Of a stretch of 8,293 nt of DNA, positions 4,878 to 8,293 are shown one piece after another (the first letter of the stretch is position 1; each line of letters starts with the position of its first letter). The notes under the pieces are model-generated. The model was not told where the DNA came from. It saw only the letters and a program-made list of their open reading frames with translations, and searched no databases. Source of the stretch: an uncultured Collinsella sp. Lineage in GTDB: Bacteria > Actinomycetota > Coriobacteriia > Coriobacteriales > Coriobacteriaceae. A program made the position numbers and the translations under genes. The DNA lies in contig USPT01000044.1 in the NCBI GenBank assembly GCA_900556705.1, positions 1-8,293 on the forward strand, read 5' to 3'.

Positions 4878-6839
4878 CTAGTTGGTCGTACCGGAATCGT
4901 CACCCGTGCTCGTGCCCGAACCCGAACCCGAGCCAGAAAGTGCGACCGTCAGCGTAATCGTGCTGTCGGTGGACTGCTTGCCAGTGGGGGAGACGCCCGT
5001 AACGGTGGCATCCTCGTTACCGCTTACGGGATTGCCGTTCTGGTCACAGAAGCCGATGTTATAGAAACCGGCGTTGTTGAGCGCGGTGACGGCGGCGGAG
5101 ATGCTCTTGCCGTACAGGTTGCCCGGAACACTGGCCTTGCCGGACTTCTTGGCAATGACGACGGTAATCGTGGCGCCGGGCTTCTGCTTGCCACTGGGGT
5201 TCCAGCTGATCACGGTGCCCTCGGTAACCGAGTCGTTCTCCTGGTAGCTAACGTCGACGCCAAAGCCTGCCATATCGAGGGCGTTGCGCGCCTGGGCCTC
5301 GGTCATGTCGGTCAGATCGGGGACGGACGTGGTATCCGGGCCGCTCGAGACCTTGTACGAGATGGTCGTGCCCTTCGCGACTTCCTTACCGGCTTCGGTG
5401 CCCTGCTCAAAGACCTGGCCCTCATCGGCCTCGTTGGCCTCCTCGGAGGCGTTGCCCTTCAGGCCAACGCTTGCCAGCGCGGCCTCGGCCTGGTCCTTGG
5501 TCAGGCCGACAAGCAGGGGAACCTCAACCTTCTCGGAGGGCTTGGGACCCTTGGAGATTACCAGGTTCACCTTGGTGCCCTTGGCCTTCTTGGTGTTGCC
5601 GTTGGGCGTCTGCTCGGCGACCTTGCCCTCGTCGACATCGTCGTTGTAGCTTTGGTCGATGGTGCCGACCTCGAGGCCGGCTTCCTTGATCAGCTCGACG
5701 GCAGTCTGCTGGTCCTTGCCCAGCACATCGGGCACGGTGACCTGCTCGCCGCCAAAGAGTCCTGTGGCAAAGGCCACCACGATGCCGATGACGGCAACGG
5801 CTGCCACCACGGCGGCGATGATCTTGTTCTTGTTGGATTTGGGCTTTTCGACCTCGTAGGAGCCGGTGGAGCCCGAAACCGAGCTACGGGCGGTATTCTG
5901 GCCGCTCACGCCCGAGACGGGGCGCACCATGGCGCGCGTCTGATCGGAAAGCTCGCGAGTCTTGGTGGCGCCCAGCTCGCCGGGGGCACCGATGATGCGC
6001 GTGGGCTCCGAGACGTTGACGGCACGGCCCGACAGGTAGCTGTTGAGCACCTGACGCAGCTCGTCGGCGGTCTGGAAGCGGTTTGCGGGGTCCTTCTCCA
6101 TGCACTTGAGGATGATGCGCTCAAGGTCGGCGTCGACACCGGAGTTGATCTGGCTCGGCGGAATAGGCAGCTCGTTGACCTGCTTGAGTGCGACCGAGAT
6201 AGCGTCGTCACCGTCAAAGGGCACGCGGCCGGTGGCGCATTCATACATCACGACGCCCAGCGAGTAGATATCCGAGGTGGGGCCGAGGTCCTGACCACGG
6301 GTCTGCTCGGGGCTGACGTAGTGGGCGGTTCCCAGCACGTTGTTGTCTTGCGTGAGGTGGCTGTTCTTGGCGCGCGCGATGCCAAAGTCCATCACCTTGA
6401 TGTTGCCGTCGGGCAGCACCATGATGTTCTGCGGCTTAATGTCGCGGTGGATGATCTCGTGCTTGTGGGCGACCGAAAGCGCGGAGCTGATCTGCGAGCC
6501 GATCTGGGCGACCTTCTTGGGGTCGAGGGCGCCGTGGCTCTTGATGCCGCTCTTAAGGTCGGTACCGCGCAGGTACTCCATGACGATGTAATAGGTGTCG
6601 CCGTCCTTGCCCCAATCGTAGACGCCCACGATATAAGGGGAGGAGAGACCGGCTGCTGCCTGGGCCTCCTGCTTAAAGCGTGCGGCGAAGGTTGCGTCGC
6701 CAGCATACTGCGGCAGCATGATCTTGACGGCTACCGTGCGGTCGAGGACCTGGTCCTGTGCACGGTAGACGGTCGCCATGCCGCCTGTCCCCACCTTATC
6801 CTTGAGGAGGTATCTTCCCCCGAGGACCCTCTGTTCCAT
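4878..6839 (-). CDS. pknB: PASTA-domain serine/threonine protein kinase PknB
   Basis: A 653-residue membrane receptor kinase. The kinase domain spans about residues 10-265: glycine loop GTGGMATV (17-24), catalytic Lys39, HRDIKPQN (131-138, Asp133), DFG (151-153), and SPEQ at 176-179 in the APE position. A Ser/Thr/Pro-rich juxtamembrane linker (about 270-335) leads to a single membrane helix (about 339-360, IIAAVVAAVAVIGIVVAFAT), then four extracellular PASTA repeats (about 366-431, 437-500, 504-564, 569-634) and a Gly-Ser/Asp/Thr tail. PASTA repeats bind muropeptides or lipid II, and such kinases control cell-wall synthesis and division by phosphorylating cytoplasmic targets. ATG at 6839 has AGGAG five bases upstream; an ATG at 6854 lacks such a site. 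It lies downstream of pbpA on the same strand, the classical actinobacterial order, and ends at a strong terminator. Confidence 0.95.
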   Translation of the reverse strand: MEQRVLGGRYLLKDKVGTGGMATVYRAQDQVLDRTVAVKIMLPQYAGDATFAARFKQEAQAAAGLSSPYIVGVYDWGKDGDTYYIVMEYLRGTDLKSGIKSHGALDPKKVAQIGSQISSALSVAHKHEIIHRDIKPQNIMVLPDGNIKVMDFGIARAKNSHLTQDNNVLGTAHYVSPEQTRGQDLGPTSDIYSLGVVMYECATGRVPFDGDDAISVALKQVNELPIPPSQINSGVDADLERIILKCMEKDPANRFQTADELRQVLNSYLSGRAVNVSEPTRIIGAPGELGATKTRELSDQTRAMVRPVSGVSGQNTARSSVSGSTGSYEVEKPKSNKNKIIAAVVAAVAVIGIVVAFATGLFGGEQVTVPDVLGKDQQTAVELIKEAGLEVGTIDQSYNDDVDEGKVAEQTPNGNTKKAKGTKVNLVISKGPKPSEKVEVPLLVGLTKDQAEAALASVGLKGNASEEANEADEGQVFEQGTEAGKEVAKGTTISYKVSSGPDTTSVPDLTDMTEAQARNALDMAGFGVDVSYQENDSVTEGTVISWNPSGKQKPGATITVVIAKKSGKASVPGNLYGKSISAAVTALNNAGFYNIGFCDQNGNPVSGNEDATVTGVSPTGKQSTDSTITLTVALSGSGSGSGTSTGDDSGTTN

Positions 6840-6971
6840 TCCTGCTCCTAACATAACTATTCGCTCAACGATGTGTGTAGTACCTACGATGTGGCCGCTG
6901 GGGCCGTGTGGCGCGTTGCCGCTAACTTTTCGGCCGCGGCGCGCCTCGGGTGTCCGATTCGATCATGGGCA
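6840..6971 (-). other. 132-base pbpA-pknB spacer
   Basis: This gap between the pbpA stop and the pknB start is longer than typical for a tight operon. It is GC-rich on the pbpA side and AT-richer near pknB (around 6840-6880), so a separate pknB promoter is possible, but no convincing -35/-10 pair was found. No gene is supported here. Confidence 0.4.
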
Positions 6972-8293
6972 TCACGCTCCCTGTGCGGCAAGCGCCGCGG
7001 TCAGGACGATGCCGGCGATCTTGGCGGCCTTGACGTCATGCTTGTCGAAATCCTCCAAGGCCACCGAGATGGCGACCGTGGGTGAATCGTAAGGTGCAAA
7101 GCCAACGAACATCGAGTTGACGTTGGTGCCGCCAGTCTCGGCCGAGCCGGTCTTGCCGGCAACCTTGACGCCGGGGATTTGGGCATCGGTGCCGGTGCCG
7201 GACTGGACGACGGCAAGCATGGCCTGCTTGACCTGGTCGGCCGTGGCGGAGCTGACGGCCTGACCCAGCGAGCGGGACTGCGTGGTCTTGACCACGGTTC
7301 CGTCCGGGGCGAGTACCTGGGCTACAAAGTACGGGTCCATGACCACGCCGCTGTTAGCGATGGCGGCGGCAATCACGGCGTTTTGCATGACGGTGGTCTG
7401 CGGGCCGGGCGTGTGGTCCATGCCGACAGGCTGGCCGGCGCCGGCCCAGGCGGTCTCCCACTCGGTCATGAGCGACGGGTCGGCCATGATGGAGGCCGCG
7501 GAGGTCAGGTCCTGGCCGAGCTTTTGGCCGTAGCCAAAGGCGTTGGCAAACTGCACGAGCGTGTTTGCGCCAACTTCGTTTGCCACCTGGCCAAAGACGA
7601 CGTTGGAGGACACGGCAAAGGCCTGCTGCAGGCTGATGGTGCCGTAGCTCTCGTTGGCATAGTTGGTGACCGGTGCGTTGCCGATATCCATGGAGCCGGG
7701 CGCCTGGTAGGTGCTGGTCAGGCTGGCGGTACCGGTCTCGAGTGCCGCGGAAAGCGTAACGACCTTAAACGTGGAGCCCGGCGTGTACAGCGCGTCCATG
7801 GCGCGATTGTACATGGAGCCGTCCTCGCCGCCGCCCGTCTGCAGTAGGGCATCGATGTTGGTGTTGTCGTAGGTGGGCGAGCTGGCACATGCGAGCACCG
7901 CGCCGGTACGCGGGTCGATGACCACTACAGCGCCCTTAAAGCCCTTGAGTGCCTGCTCGGCCGCCGTCTGGATACGCGAGTCGATGGTGAGCTTGGCGGT
8001 GTTGCCCGGCTGGGTCTGGCCCGCGAGCGACGCGATGGCATTGTTCCAGCTGGAGTAGTCCTTAGAACCGGTGAGCGTGTCGTTCATGACGCTCTCGATG
8101 GCGGTGGTGCCATACTGCTGGCTCACGTAGCCAACCACGTGAGCTGCCAGGTTACCGTTGGGGTAGGAGCGTACGTAGGTGCCGTCCTCCTGCTGCAATG
8201 ACTCGGCCAGCGTCACGCCGTCGGACGTGATGATGGAACCGCGCTGGATGTACTTGGAGCGGGCGATGGTGTGGTTGTTGGTCGGCATGTCCT
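6972..8293 (-). CDS. pbpA: Class B penicillin-binding protein PbpA (N-terminal end outside window)
   Basis: The 438 residues from the ATG at 8288 contain the transpeptidase motifs in order: STFK (residues 172-175, nucleophile Ser172), SSN (227-229) and KTGS (379-382). Before them lies the PBP dimerisation segment with RGSIITSDG and LAAHVVGYVS, as in actinobacterial PbpA. The enzyme cross-links peptidoglycan outside the membrane and is a beta-lactam target. The usual N-terminal membrane anchor is missing here, and the frame runs open through the window edge. The ATG at 8288 is therefore probably internal and the true start lies further upstream. The typical neighbours, rodA/ftsW upstream and pknB downstream, form the cell-shape and division cluster; pknB is present as expected. 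Confidence 0.92.
   Translation of the reverse strand, partial: DMPTNNHTIARSKYIQRGSIITSDGVTLAESLQQEDGTYVRSYPNGNLAAHVVGYVSQQYGTTAIESVMNDTLTGSKDYSSWNNAIASLAGQTQPGNTAKLTIDSRIQTAAEQALKGFKGAVVVIDPRTGAVLACASSPTYDNTNIDALLQTGGGEDGSMYNRAMDALYTPGSTFKVVTLSAALETGTASLTSTYQAPGSMDIGNAPVTNYANESYGTISLQQAFAVSSNVVFGQVANEVGANTLVQFANAFGYGQKLGQDLTSAASIMADPSLMTEWETAWAGAGQPVGMDHTPGPQTTVMQNAVIAAAIANSGVVMDPYFVAQVLAPDGTVVKTTQSRSLGQAVSSATADQVKQAMLAVVQSGTGTDAQIPGVKVAGKTGSAETGGTNVNSMFVGFAPYDSPTVAISVALEDFDKHDVKAAKIAGIVLTAALAAQGA

Noticed and set aside
4528..4881. A 117-residue plus-strand frame across the att region
   Set aside because: It runs through tRNA sequence, two terminators and direct repeats; the apparent internal repeats of the protein are just the 69-base repeats.
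4866..6851. A 661-residue open frame on the plus strand
   Set aside because: It is antisense to pknB for its whole length, Gly/Leu/Val/Asp-rich with no domain, and is a product of high-GC codon bias. The minus-strand kinase has all catalytic motifs.

Overview
The window looks like part of an actinobacterial chromosome of the Coriobacteriia type, probably Collinsella or a close relative. This is inferred from the GC-rich right half, the pbpA-pknB cell-wall/kinase gene order, the PASTA-kinase architecture and the actinobacterial form of the tRNA 3' end. No 16S rRNA gene or other taxonomic marker is present.

Layout. (1) Bases 1-1183, plus strand: two tandem paralogous metallophosphoesterase genes that overlap by one base. 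The first is cut by the window edge, and the second ends inside an 18-bp perfect hairpin. (2) Bases 1237-1803, minus strand: a convergent gene for a protein that is almost entirely coiled coil, with a dyad-rich leader. (3) Bases 1804-2254: mostly non-coding, AT-richer, with a long imperfect hairpin (2110-2171) and a doubtful small ORF. (4) Bases 2255-2896, minus strand: a two-gene unit, an excisionase-like helix-turn-helix protein followed by a winged-helix protein. It is preceded by a strongly structured 5' leader and a palindrome-embedded promoter candidate. (5) Bases 3115-4362, minus strand: a complete tyrosine recombinase (integrase). (6) Bases 4555-4772: a truncated 3' part of a tRNA gene (anticodon loop to CCA, apparently tRNA-Arg CCT) with its terminator, a second 69-base copy of its end 127 bases downstream, and between them an inverted 23-base copy of the T-arm region. 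(7) Bases 4795-8293, minus strand: the chromosomal flank, a PASTA-domain serine/threonine kinase (pknB) with a clear intrinsic terminator, and upstream of it the 3' part of a class B penicillin-binding protein (pbpA).

Interpretation. Bases 1 to about 4600 appear to be the right end of an integrative element (genomic island) inserted into the 3' half of a tRNA gene. The integrase lies next to the attachment site and the excisionase and regulator lie just inside it. The left end, with the reconstituted tRNA, should lie beyond base 1. The phosphoesterases and coiled-coil protein would then be cargo, or the edge of cargo. The right flank is core genome: PbpA builds septal or lateral peptidoglycan and PknB senses cell-wall fragments through its PASTA repeats, so the two are functionally linked. 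The element stops short of the pknB terminator and leaves this cluster intact.

I do not see a recognisable new defence or biosynthetic system. The most unusual things are the compound attachment site, the structured leader before the excisionase, and the tandem phosphoesterase pair of unknown role.
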